From NCBI GenBank assembly GCA_963728895.1, contig CAVSLM010000005.1:1-64000 (forward strand): 64,000 nt of DNA, in the 5' to 3' direction. Under the pieces are notes generated by a model, which was given only the letters and a program-made list of their open reading frames with translations, was not told the origin of the DNA and did no database searches. Made by a program: the position numbers and the translations under genes. Below are positions 8,615 through 17,496 of the stretch, in pieces; position 1 is the stretch's first letter; every line of letters starts with the position of its first letter. Source of the stretch: CAVSLM01 sp963728895. Its GTDB lineage: Bacteria > Pseudomonadota > Gammaproteobacteria > JBBQDK01.

Positions 8615-10909
8615 ATGCAAAGAAGGAAGCAACCCAGTACCGCGTATCTGCACTTGGCGCTGCGAGCTGCGTTCGCCACATATCTGGTCGTAGCAGGGGG
8701 AGCGGCGGAGGCGCAGATTCATTTTTCTGACGTGTCGGTGTCCGCGGGGATCACGGGCGGCGGACCTTCGTTCGGCGCCTCTTGGGGCGACCTCAACGGA
8801 GACGGGCGCCCTGACATCTGGGTAGGTAACCACCCGAGTCCACCCAGCCTGTATTTGAACGAGGGTGACGGTACGTTTGCCCTCATCAAGTTACCTTTTC
8901 CCGTACGTGATACACACGGAGCCGCCTGGGGAGACTTTGATGCCGATGGTGATCAGGACCTGATACAGGTGGCTGGTGGCACCGGGGCTGACGAGCTCTT
9001 CGTGAACGAAGGCGGGGTGCTCGTGGACCAGGCTGCCCAATGGGGCGTGTCTTTCAAGCAGGCCCGCTCCCGTACGCCCCTTTGGGTGGACTGGAACGCC
9101 GACGGACTGTTGGACCTGGTCCTGACAAGAGCCGTGTCTGCACAGGAGTTCCCAATTGTGCTGCGCAACGCCGGAGCCAGCTTCGTTGATGCGTCCAGCG
9201 TCGCCGGTGTGTTGCCCGCTGGTCCAAATCGCCCGCAGCTTGCAGATTTGACCGGTGACGGCCGGCTCGATCTCGTCATGCTGACCAGCGAACTCTCGCA
9301 ATCGGCGGTATTCGATCTGTCGAGCACTCCGTTCACTAACGTACTTGACTCTCTCCGGTTTCCAACGCTTCCCTCGAATACACGATTTGCGACCGATGAG
9401 GTGATCGCAGACTTGTCGGGGGACCTGATGAACGACATCTTCCGACCGAGCACAGCGGCCAACCACGAATTGGTGCTACGAAGCGAAACCGAAGTGGATG
9501 TGCGTTTGAAAGCGTTCCATCGAGAAGAAGGAGTCACATTGGAGTCGGCAGGACCCCTTGAGGTTAGAGCCTTCCCCGCTGGAGCTTTTCCCCCAAACGT
9601 GGAGATCATCCACATCGGTGCGGCTGGCCTGGGTACTGATAGCTTTGATTTCACGCTCGATCCGAGCGATCCGGCGGTGTGGGGTATCGCTGACCACACT
9701 CCAGGTGTCGACGATGGCCTTTTCGTCGGGTATGAACCAGCAAGTGGAAGTTGGACGGTGTTGCTCTCTACTGGCGGCAACTGGGACGCCAATTTCGTGA
9801 TCACATCAAACTTACCGATGACCAATGTTCAGCCGGTCGGTTTCAACCCTGTACCGTTGACATCCTTTCCGAGCTACCTGGTCCATACCTCGACCGGCTA
9901 CGAGGATCGTAGCAACCAGAGCGGGTTGAGAGTTCCACAGTCTTGCTTTTCTGCAGTAGGAGGAGATTTTGACAATGACATGGACATCGACCTTTATCTA
10001 GCTTGTAGCTGGCCAGTGACCAATGCACCAAACATGTTGTTCGAGAATCTTGGCAACGGCATGTTCGTTCAGGTGCCGGAGGGCGGTGGTGCGGAAGGAA
10101 CTCGTAAAGGTCGATCGGATACGGTCATCATGGCTGACTACGATGAGGACGGCTTCTTGGATCTCTTCGTCACCAACGGAGAGGGTGCACCGCCGTTCAA
10201 CGAGGGAGGGGGCCATCAGTTGTTCCGGAACACGGGTAACGCCAATCACTGGCTGGAAATCGATCTGGTCGGCCGCTTTTCCAATACGGATGGGATCGGA
10301 GCGCGCGTCGAACTCGCAGCTGGCGGACGAACTCAAGTGCGAGAGCAAGGTGGTGGAATGCATTATCGAGCGCAAAACTACAAACGGCTTCATTTCGGCT
10401 TGGGTAGCAACACGTCCGCGGACTACGTGACGATACGATGGCCGAGCGGCATTGAGCAAACGCTGACCAGTGTCCCGGCCGATCAGATACTCAGCGTTCT
10501 CGAGGTGTCGGCGACCGCTTGTGGTGACGGTGTTGACAATGATCAGGACGGATTTGTCGACTTCCCCGACGATCCGCAATGCGTCAGCTGGTCTACTGGT
10601 TCCGAGGCAGACCAGGACGGCGACGGGATCGACGACGCAAGCGACAACTGCATAGAAGTTGCGAATGCAGATCAACTCGACAGTGATAACGACGGGTACG
10701 GGAACCTATGCGATACGGACATCAACGTGCCGAACGATGGAACCACGAACGGTCTGGACGTGAGTGCATTGAGAGGGCAATTCGGGATGCCTGGCGGCGA
10801 AGCGGATTTCAATGGAGACGGCACGGTGAATGGCTTGGACGTAGGAATCATGCGTCAATACTTCGGCCTGCCGCCTGGGCCATCGTGTTGTGGCAGTCCA
10901 CTACCATGA
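8615..10909 (+). CDS. Exported FG-GAP/VCBS repeat protein with UnbV/ASPIC domain and C-terminal dockerin-like repeats
   Basis: The start at 8615 gives a signal peptide ending near VVAGGAAEAQ. Repeats of the type DLNGDGRPDIWVG, DFDADGDQDLIQV and DFDNDMDIDLYLA are calcium-binding FG-GAP blades, predicting a beta-propeller. They are followed by a UnbV/ASPIC domain (NHWLEIDLVG... RIRWPSGIEQ-like, here YVTIRWPSGIEQT). The end holds a thrombospondin type 3-like stretch (DQDGDGIDDASDNC) and two dockerin-like EF-hand repeats (NGLDVSALRGQFG and DFNGDGTVNGLDVG). It is about 764 residues and should be cell-surface or secreted, perhaps binding polysaccharide. No cohesin partner is in the window. Confidence 0.85.
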   Translation: MQRRKQPSTAYLHLALRAAFATYLVVAGGAAEAQIHFSDVSVSAGITGGGPSFGASWGDLNGDGRPDIWVGNHPSPPSLYLNEGDGTFALIKLPFPVRDTHGAAWGDFDADGDQDLIQVAGGTGADELFVNEGGVLVDQAAQWGVSFKQARSRTPLWVDWNADGLLDLVLTRAVSAQEFPIVLRNAGASFVDASSVAGVLPAGPNRPQLADLTGDGRLDLVMLTSELSQSAVFDLSSTPFTNVLDSLRFPTLPSNTRFATDEVIADLSGDLMNDIFRPSTAANHELVLRSETEVDVRLKAFHREEGVTLESAGPLEVRAFPAGAFPPNVEIIHIGAAGLGTDSFDFTLDPSDPAVWGIADHTPGVDDGLFVGYEPASGSWTVLLSTGGNWDANFVITSNLPMTNVQPVGFNPVPLTSFPSYLVHTSTGYEDRSNQSGLRVPQSCFSAVGGDFDNDMDIDLYLACSWPVTNAPNMLFENLGNGMFVQVPEGGGAEGTRKGRSDTVIMADYDEDGFLDLFVTNGEGAPPFNEGGGHQLFRNTGNANHWLEIDLVGRFSNTDGIGARVELAAGGRTQVREQGGGMHYRAQNYKRLHFGLGSNTSADYVTIRWPSGIEQTLTSVPADQILSVLEVSATACGDGVDNDQDGFVDFPDDPQCVSWSTGSEADQDGDGIDDASDNCIEVANADQLDSDNDGYGNLCDTDINVPNDGTTNGLDVSALRGQFGMPGGEADFNGDGTVNGLDVGIMRQYFGLPPGPSCCGSPLP

Positions 10910-11014
10910 CGGAGGCACTTAGCTCGAGCGCATCGGCGGCCCTCAGAGGTGTCTTTCACGATCAGCGTGATCGAGGATATCAAGGCGGAGATAGGCACCG
11001 TCGAGCATGGTGAC

Positions 11015-12067
11015 TCATATAAGTGCAAGCGAAGCAAGTAGCTCCTTCCACGCGGGATAGCTATCTAACAGGCGCGTGAATGTAGCGGGCCACGGACTCG
11101 AGGTGTACGGATTTTCACCGTAGTGGTATGAAAAGAAGGCTCCGTACGACATCGCCTTCATCAGCTCAGCAGAGATCTGCGCTTCTGAAGCCTCCTTCAC
11201 AGGCTTGAACATATAGACGTTGATCTCGGGCTGCGAGTGACGCCAATAGCTCGCAACTTCCCGAATTTCGTCGGCCCGACCTTCGTTCATCTCGCCGTTT
11301 ATGTCGGCGTAATCTCGGGAGCTATTGCAGACAACGATAGCGTCAGGATAACGCGAACGAAAGCGCGTGAGGACCGACTGGAGGCCGACGACCATTTGCT
11401 GGCGCTCGGTGATGGACGTTCCCCATCCGCTTCCGGGAACAATCAGCTGGTCGAGATATACGCCATCCCATCTACGGTTGTTTCCCGTCCGCGAATATCC
11501 GCCGGTATATTGGGTTACCATTGCGCTGTAGAGGGTATCTTGGGCGCGCTTCAGGCGGAAATCCATCATGGCCTTAGGGCCCCAGCCACTATCCCGCACG
11601 ATCACCCTTCCTTTTGGCTTCTCATACCAGATGGTACCGGGCCTGTCCTGAGGCTCATGGCCGTGGAAGCCATATTCGCCGCCCGCTGACCAGATGACGC
11701 GGCTGCCCGGCGAGGATGCCTGGTGGCTCTCTGTCGCGTTCAGATGGGCAAGCATCTTGATCTGCGGGTTCGTCGCACGAATTTCGTCACGAAAGACATC
11801 GTACTGGGGGTATTCTCCGCAATTCCAATGATCCTGGTCTTGGGAAGTGACCGCCACGATTGGGTACTTGCATATGTTTCTGATCAGAGCAGCCCGCTGC
11901 TTCGGAATGGCCACCGCGGGTCCACTTGCGTAGGTCCATGTCATCAGCGGGGGTACGCTTTCGCGCCATGCTTTCAGATCGGAAGGCGAGTTGGCGGCAT
12001 GGGACCATGACAGCCGACCAAGGAGAGGTGCAACTGCAAGAGCGGACAAGAAATGGCGTCTACGCAT
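11015..12067 (-). CDS. Exported putative glycoside-hydrolase-like protein
   Basis: Begins MRRRHFLSALAVAPLLG, a Tat-like or lipophilic signal sequence with an arginine cluster, cleaved near SHAANS. The 350-residue body resembles the hypothetical TIM-barrel GHL families: a barrel-strand-like segment RRWDGVYLDQLIVPG places an acidic residue pair where such families have one, and DAIVVCNSSRDYADING follows. I do not recognise a characterised homologue. It sits between two other exported-protein genes, which suggests a role in processing the exported polysaccharide. The assignment as a hydrolase is by fold impression, not by a verified catalytic motif. Confidence 0.6.
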   Translation of the reverse strand: MRRRHFLSALAVAPLLGRLSWSHAANSPSDLKAWRESVPPLMTWTYASGPAVAIPKQRAALIRNICKYPIVAVTSQDQDHWNCGEYPQYDVFRDEIRATNPQIKMLAHLNATESHQASSPGSRVIWSAGGEYGFHGHEPQDRPGTIWYEKPKGRVIVRDSGWGPKAMMDFRLKRAQDTLYSAMVTQYTGGYSRTGNNRRWDGVYLDQLIVPGSGWGTSITERQQMVVGLQSVLTRFRSRYPDAIVVCNSSRDYADINGEMNEGRADEIREVASYWRHSQPEINVYMFKPVKEASEAQISAELMKAMSYGAFFSYHYGENPYTSSPWPATFTRLLDSYPAWKELLASLALI

Positions 12068-12177
12068 AACGGTAACCTTTCGACTTGAGAGTCGCAGCTT
12101 CTAGAATCGAAGACTCGAAAAAACCACGGCTGTAATCTGGTGCTCAGCATTCATCGGCGGAGGGCTGCGCGTAGTCC

Positions 12178-12831
12178 TCAGGGCATCCAGCACGGTGGCG
12201 GCCCACTGGGTGCCGGTGCCGGCGTACGATCATCAACAGGGACAGCGGGCGATGTCGGAACGATTTCGGGTGGAGGATTGTAGATCGTTCCGATCGTTGG
12301 TGATGGTGTCGAGGAGCGCTGCTCGAAGGGCGAAGAGGTGGAGCCTATTGGAGATAACAGGTTGGTCACGTCGGAGGTGGGGGATGGCTCGGCTGTCCCA
12401 AGGGAATTCTGCACGATTTCAGATGACCCGATTTCCGGCTGCTGCGCGGGCGCATCGGATTCCGGCGCTGGCGCATCATTCGATCCGCCGTTCACGCTGC
12501 CTCCGGTTGACGTGCCCGCTCCGGCCGTACCGCGATCTGCGCTGCGCGACGGCAGAGCGGAGGCTGGTGCAGCTGCGCGGGACCTTCGTGTTGGAGACGT
12601 CTCCCTCCGCCTGGCGTTTGCCTGACGTTGCGCATGCACAGGCACCATTCCGGAGTTGATTGTGACCTGCACGACTTCCGACGTCCGATCCATGGGGCGC
12701 ATCTGTGAAAACTCGACGACACCCTTTTCGTCGACAGACTTGAATGCCGCAAATCTCGCGGCGTTCGCGGCTGGGAAACCGACGGCGGAAATCGAAAGCA
12801 GACCGTATAAGATAGTCCTGAAGACTGACAT
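12178..12831 (-). CDS. Exported DUF4124-like protein with long disordered proline/serine tail
   Basis: The ATG at 12831 gives a clean signal peptide (SVFRTILYGLLSISAVGFPAANA). After cleavage, AARFAAFKSVDEKGVVEFSQMRP resembles the short DUF4124 domain, in which an aromatic/charged turn is followed by a V-x-x-S-x-x-P pattern. The rest of the 217 residues is rich in Pro, Ser, Thr and Ala and looks disordered. DUF4124 proteins are common in gammaproteobacteria and have no defined function. The upstream frame to 12870 adds only 13 residues before the signal and is not used. Confidence 0.6.
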   Translation of the reverse strand: MSVFRTILYGLLSISAVGFPAANAARFAAFKSVDEKGVVEFSQMRPMDRTSEVVQVTINSGMVPVHAQRQANARRRETSPTRRSRAAAPASALPSRSADRGTAGAGTSTGGSVNGGSNDAPAPESDAPAQQPEIGSSEIVQNSLGTAEPSPTSDVTNLLSPIGSTSSPFEQRSSTPSPTIGTIYNPPPEIVPTSPAVPVDDRTPAPAPSGPPPCWMP

Positions 12832-13345
12832 GGCCGCACGATACCTTTGCAGTTGACTCCGAAGTTGCAAAGCAGCCCCCGAGCTGGGTGGCGGTGCTCG
12901 ATACTCATATCGATCGAGTGCCCACAGCGCGCTGGTGACGAACTTTCTACGGGAAGTCCCGGTACCGTTCTGCGATACGAACCGCAGTTCTCTCGGGGAT
13001 CGACAGCTGAGTCCCGAGCGTATGAGGGTTTTGAGACGTGCGTCGAACTCGGCGCGTGGCGAAGGTCAGTCAGGAGCAAACGGCATCTCTCAACCGCATC
13101 GCGGAAATTGGAGAGGGCGGGAGTGCGTCAACCGGGAGCGCCGGGTGATGGGCTTCCGCGACTGCTTACTGCTTGTAAGCGCGCCACCTCGGGCCACGGG
13201 GCGTTCGAGGTGCAGTCGCCCGCAGCCACATCCCGTATAATACGTCGCCAGTTACGACGGGTGATGTGCCGGCTATTCCCGCGGTACCCCCGGAATCGAC
13301 TGGCTGACCGTCACCTCCGAAGCAAATTCCCATTGCGAAAATAAC
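12832..13345. other. Intergenic stretch with no recognised gene; hairpin and -10-like box near its end
   Basis: No frame in these 514 bases looks conserved. At 13227-13268 an imperfect inverted repeat (CACATC...GATGTG outer arms, CGTCG/CGACG inner arms) surrounds a TATAAT at 13236-13241. The box lacks a convincing -35 hexamer. It may be the promoter/operator of the truncated larE that starts at 13346, or an old terminator. I see nothing else here. Confidence 0.35.
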
Positions 13346-14087
13346 ATGTACGACAGCAAGTTACGCGACGTAATCCTCAGGATTGGCGCTGGGATCGTTG
13401 CCTGCAGTGGTGGCGTCGACAGCCTGTTGCTCGCCACCGAGGCATCGGGCCGGCTTCGGCACCGCGTCCTCGTGGCCCACGCTGTGAGTCCTGCGGTTCC
13501 CGTTGAGGCGACCCGGCGAGTTCAGGAATGGGCGGCTCGGGAGGGTTGGCGTCTGAAGATCGTGGATAGTGGCGAATTCGAGGACGAAGCCTATGTTCGA
13601 AACCCGGTCAATCGCTGCTTTCATTGCAAGTATCATTTGTACGGGGCACTACAGGCGATCGGTCGCCGCGCAGCCTTGCTGTCGGACTTCGCAGGCTATC
13701 TGAGCAAACTTTGTGAGCATTTCTGAGCAAACGCGGTATCGATCGGCGTCCGGCACCCAGACCATCATGTGGTTCCGCCGTATCCGACAGATGGATCGTG
13801 ATCCGCACTCCTTTTGGGATGAGCGGGGACATGTTGTGCAGCGACTGATCGCGGCCAGTGCCATGACGTCACGTGCGCAGTTCTTCGCTGGGGAGGCATT
13901 CCGGCATCCGGCACTCGCTGAGGCCGCGGTGCATTCCGTGCCAGTCGACTCGGTGACCTTTCACGAAGTGGGCGCTCTGGACAGTGTTCTCGTCGTGTGC
14001 TGTTTGGCGGCAATGCTTTCATTTCCGCCTGTGCAGGATGATAAAGCAGACGTGCTTACGAGGTTCTTGACGGCCGCGGCTGATTGA
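13346..14087 (+). pseudogene. larE/larC relic (nickel-pincer cofactor genes, internally deleted)
   Basis: The first 105 residues are the N-terminal half of LarE, the sacrificial sulfur transferase: PP-loop ACSGGVDSLLLATEA (residues 19-33) and the NPVNRCFHCKYHLYG cysteine segment. The frame then runs into unrelated sequence and stops at 13726, less than half of the usual ~270 residues. Between about 13827 and 14020, in another frame, lies an internal piece of LarC: LIAAS...AEAAVHSVPVDSVTFHEVGALDSV, matching the conserved VHFHEVGAVDSI region. So parts of two adjacent lar genes are joined by a deletion. Three near-direct repeats (TGAGCAAAC / TGAGCATTT / TGAGCAAAC, 13695-13732) mark the junction and may be an insertion sequence scar. 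Confidence 0.7.
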
Positions 14088-14095
14088 GTGAAGAC

Positions 14096-15423
14096 ATGTT
14101 ACAGACCCTGAGGGATTTATGGCTTTCCGCAAGTGGAATTAAATTCTACAAAGACCTGCTGTCAAAATCGCAATACTGGCAAGCCGATCTGATGCAAGAG
14201 TACCAGACGCTCCATCTCAGAGACTTGCTCGTGACGTGCTACGAAGATACAGAGTACTACCACCAGCTGCTTTGGCAATGTGATTTTGACCCATACAAAG
14301 ATCTCTTGACGACGGACGACTTGAGCAGAATACCACTGCTTACGAAGAAAGTTGCGCGCGAAAACCATGCGGCCTTGTGCAATCCTCGGTCGCTTTCTGA
14401 CGCCTTGGAGTTGCGAACAAGCGGAACAACAGGGGATGTTTTCAAGGAGTACGTGTCCCGCAAACACTGGGTTGTTGAGCAAGGTATCGTCTGGCGCCAT
14501 TGGACATGGATGGGCTACCGCTTCCGCGACAAGATGGCAATCGTTAGATCTTATGTTCCAAGACGAGGCGAGCCACTCTGGAGGTTGGATCGGGCGCGCA
14601 ACTTCTTATACTTCTCCGCGTACCACCTCACGCCGGAGAACGCCGAACAATACCTACGCAAGATGCAGGAATGGAAACCAAAATTCCTTCGTGGTTATCC
14701 TTCGTCCCTCTACATACTAGCGAAAATGGCCGCGACTGGAAACCTGGAAGTTCCGGCGCTCGACGGCATTCTTACAGCGTCCGAAACTCTGCTTCCCCGG
14801 TATAGGAAGACCATCGAAGACGTGTTCGGAGCAAGAGTGTACGACTGGTACGGTCAAGCGGAAATAACGATAACGATGAACGAGTGTAGTGCGCACCAGG
14901 GCCTTCACATCAACACCGATTACGGCGTCTGTGAACTGGTGGAGGACCCGGCGCTCACAGCTAGCGAAAGGCGAATTGTGGCAACATGCTTGCATAACGA
15001 AGCGATGCCGCTGGTCCGCTACGATACAGGTGACATAGCAGTCATCGCTCCGGCGGGACCGACGCCCTGCGCGTGCGGACATACGCTTCCGCTTGTATCT
15101 GAGATACGCGGACGCTCCGACGACTTCTTGTATGGTCCAGACGGCAGGGTTATACCAAGCGTCAACTTATATACCATGATGGATCGATACAATGAGTTGA
15201 TTGCTTTTCAGTTCATCCAAAAGACTCCGAGGCAGTTGGAAGTGCGCATAAAGACGCGCCGAAAGGACGCGACCATGGAGTCGGATTGCGCCAAGACATC
15301 ATTGATCGGTTTGGAGAGAGTATAGAGGTTGCGATCGTAGACAACGGCGAGTTCATCCAGACATCTGAAGGTAAAAAGAGAGTGATCGTCTCTGAGGTCA
15401 AAAGTCATGAATTCGGGTTATGA
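14096..15423 (+). CDS. CapK/PaaK-like AMP-forming ligase, frameshifted near the 3' end
   Basis: A member of the adenylate-forming family related to phenylacetate-CoA ligase and capsule protein CapK. The nucleotide-binding loop is RTSGTTGDVFKEY (about residue 115); DWYGQAEI and YDTGD match the later A5 and A7-like core motifs. The first frame ends at 15325, but the other frame continues with GLRQDIIDRFGESIEVAIVD and stops at 15423. An extra G in the GG at about 15284 repairs it. I chose ATG 14096; a TTG at 14084 is in frame. It overlaps the next gene by 17 bases and belongs to the AT-rich cassette. Confidence 0.82.
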
Positions 15424-16236
15424 AATCGATTGCGAGTTCCACTGCCACACGGATTGCTCGCACGACGGCTTCACGAGTTACGGCGACTTAATCGCAGAAT
15501 GCCTCAGAAAGCAAATCCGAGCGGTTACGATTACGGAACACGACGTGCTTCGCGTGACTGAGGCTGAGGAGAGAATGTTCCGCATGCCGGGATCCAGCTG
15601 ATCCCTGGCTGCGAGATGACCAGCGACACTGGCGCGCATATCATAGGACTGTTCATAAGGCGGTCAGTGAGCGGAAGACCCTCGCGCGAGCTAGTGGATC
15701 ACATCATACAAGAGGGGGGCCTCGTCTACATCCCCCACCCTTACAAGCCGGATAGTGGACTCTTGTGGTGTCAGGCCAAGGACGATTGCGAAACGGTTTA
15801 CGTGATGGAGAAGGCCAGTTTCATTGAATTGTACAACGGTGGCTGGAACTCGGCCGCGTATGAAGAACACATTCGACAATTGGCCAGGAAATTTGGAATG
15901 GGTCTCGTGGCGGGTAGCGACTCCCATAAGATGTGGCAAGTTGGCCATTACAAGAACCGTTTAAGAGTCTCCCGTCTTCCGCTTGATGCGGCCGTCGTCG
16001 CGGAAGCCGCGATAGAGATGTATGCACTGCAGAGTACGGGAGCGAAGGCAGGCGGAGAATGGATCCGCAACAGTCGGGGTATCACCTATTCGGTCCAGGC
16101 GAACAAAGTCTATCAACGGTACATTCGGTACGTTCCGTTCCTCGTCAAAAGGTGGATTAGGAAACTAGCGTACTATCGTCAACTGATGCGATATCGACGC
16201 ACTAGCCTGCCTAACCACTACGTTGCGATCCGATAG
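15407..16236 (+). CDS. PHP-domain phosphoesterase (frameshifted)
   Basis: Polymerase-and-histidinol-phosphatase (PHP) fold metal-dependent hydrolase. The metal ligand motifs are visible in order: EFHCHTDCSHDG, ITEHD, then after a frameshift near 15588 LIPGCEM, YIPHPYKP, and AGSDSHKMWQVG. One extra C in the CGC at about 15587 would restore HAGIQLIPGCEM and one frame from 15407 to 16236 (about 276 residues). It probably hydrolyses a phosphate ester, as histidinol phosphatase does, and it is flanked by a HisC-like aminotransferase and an AMP ligase with tight or overlapping junctions. Substrate unknown. Confidence 0.82.
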
Positions 16237-16237
16237 C

Positions 16238-17398
16238 ATGGCCGTCAAACCATTGGAATGGATAGAGCGGTTCAAGGAATACAACGTTACTAGCCAAGAC
16301 GTATGGCGTGTGGAGGACAGCTCGCGCTATCTAAAGTTGGACTGGAATGAGTCTACAAGGGTCAGTGAGCTGGTCCAGGCGAAACTGATCGAATTCCTTC
16401 AGAAGCCTGGGTCCATAAACTGGTACCCAGACATCTCCTCACTGAAGCTGTCAAAGTCCATCGCTAAATACCTTGGGTTGAGTCCCCTTCAGGTGCTGGT
16501 TTTTGGCGGGTCTGACGTAGCACTGGAAACGATCGTTCGAACTTATGTCACTAAGGGGGACCAAGTGGGTGTCGTAGTGCCAGGTTATGACAACTTCAGA
16601 GTCTATGCAGAATCGTGTGGCGCTACCGTTCACGGCATAAGCACGGGACCCCGAGATGAATTTAGCGTCGACGACTTTTTGTCGAGATTGAGCCAGCTGT
16701 CCGCGCTGAAGGTGATCTATCTGATCAATCCGAACAATCCACTTGGCTACCGCATTTCTTCGCCAGACATCCAGCGGGTTTTGAGTGCGCACCCCGGGGC
16801 GGTTGTCATCCTCGACGAGGCTTATATCGAGTTCATGGCGGAGGGTTCCTCGTCCGCTCCGATGATCGATAAGCACGAAAATCTCTTTGTTGTACGTTCG
16901 TTTTCGAAAGCATTCGGACTTGCAGGTTTGCGATTGGGGTATGTCGTTTCGAACCACAAGAATCTGATCCACCTTAACAAGCTAAGAAACGGCAAGAACG
17001 TTTCGATGTTGGCCCAGATTGCGGGGCAGACGCTAGTAGATAACATTGGGATCATCGAGGAACACGTCAAGGCAGTTCGGGATGCGCGAGAATGGTTTAC
17101 CAGGACTTATCGAGAATTGGGGGGGGACGTCTGGGACAGCAGTGCAAACTTTGTCGTAATCCGATGCGGAAATGCACAGGAGGTCATACTAGGACTGAAG
17201 GCACAGGGCATCTACGCGAGGGATCGAAGCTCCATTCCGGGTCTTGAAGATTGCATTCGAATTACAATCGGTTACCGAGATGACATGAAAAGAGTGATTG
17301 AGGCCTTCGAGAAGATCAGCGCCGAATCTTGGCGAGTATGCGGTACGACGGTAGAAGGAAACCACTCCGCTGCTCAACGCCTCGATCCGAGGTACTAA
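16238..17398 (+). CDS. HisC-like class I/II aminotransferase (PLP)
   Basis: Histidinol-phosphate-aminotransferase-like enzyme of 386 residues. Signatures: LDWNEST near the start (substrate contact in HisC), FGGSDVALE (phosphate cup), INPNNPLGY, VILDEAYIEF, and VRSFSKAFGLAGLRLGY with the PLP-binding lysine. ATG 16238 follows the previous stop by one base; TTG 16223 is an alternative. A full his operon is absent, so it likely makes or consumes an amino-alcohol phosphate or amino sugar in partnership with the adjacent PHP phosphatase, or acts in decoration of the polysaccharide. Base composition is markedly more AT-rich than genes after 17.5 kb. Confidence 0.85.
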   Translation: MAVKPLEWIERFKEYNVTSQDVWRVEDSSRYLKLDWNESTRVSELVQAKLIEFLQKPGSINWYPDISSLKLSKSIAKYLGLSPLQVLVFGGSDVALETIVRTYVTKGDQVGVVVPGYDNFRVYAESCGATVHGISTGPRDEFSVDDFLSRLSQLSALKVIYLINPNNPLGYRISSPDIQRVLSAHPGAVVILDEAYIEFMAEGSSSAPMIDKHENLFVVRSFSKAFGLAGLRLGYVVSNHKNLIHLNKLRNGKNVSMLAQIAGQTLVDNIGIIEEHVKAVRDAREWFTRTYRELGGDVWDSSANFVVIRCGNAQEVILGLKAQGIYARDRSSIPGLEDCIRITIGYRDDMKRVIEAFEKISAESWRVCGTTVEGNHSAAQRLDPRY

Positions 17399-17496
17399 TT
17401 CGTGTGAGGGTGGGCTCGGTGCCTAACGGCAGAGAGCGGGAAGTTCCATAAGGGGCTTGATAAGAGTAGTTGCGTCACCGCTGGGGTGTGAAACAA

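Noticed and set aside
10955..10977. Terminator after the FG-GAP gene (CGATCA-GCG-TGATCG)
   Set aside because: Short six-base stem with no T-run; not distinguishable from chance.
12847..13344. 165-codon plus-strand open frame upstream of larE, considered as larB
   Set aside because: None of the LarB motifs appears; the translation is Arg/Ser-rich and overlaps the promoter-side of the opposite gene.
13695..13732. Insertion sequence end (TGAGCAAAC / TGAGCATTT / TGAGCAAAC)
   Set aside because: Repeats are visible, but no transposase or matching opposite end was found; recorded only as a possible scar inside the larE/larC relic.
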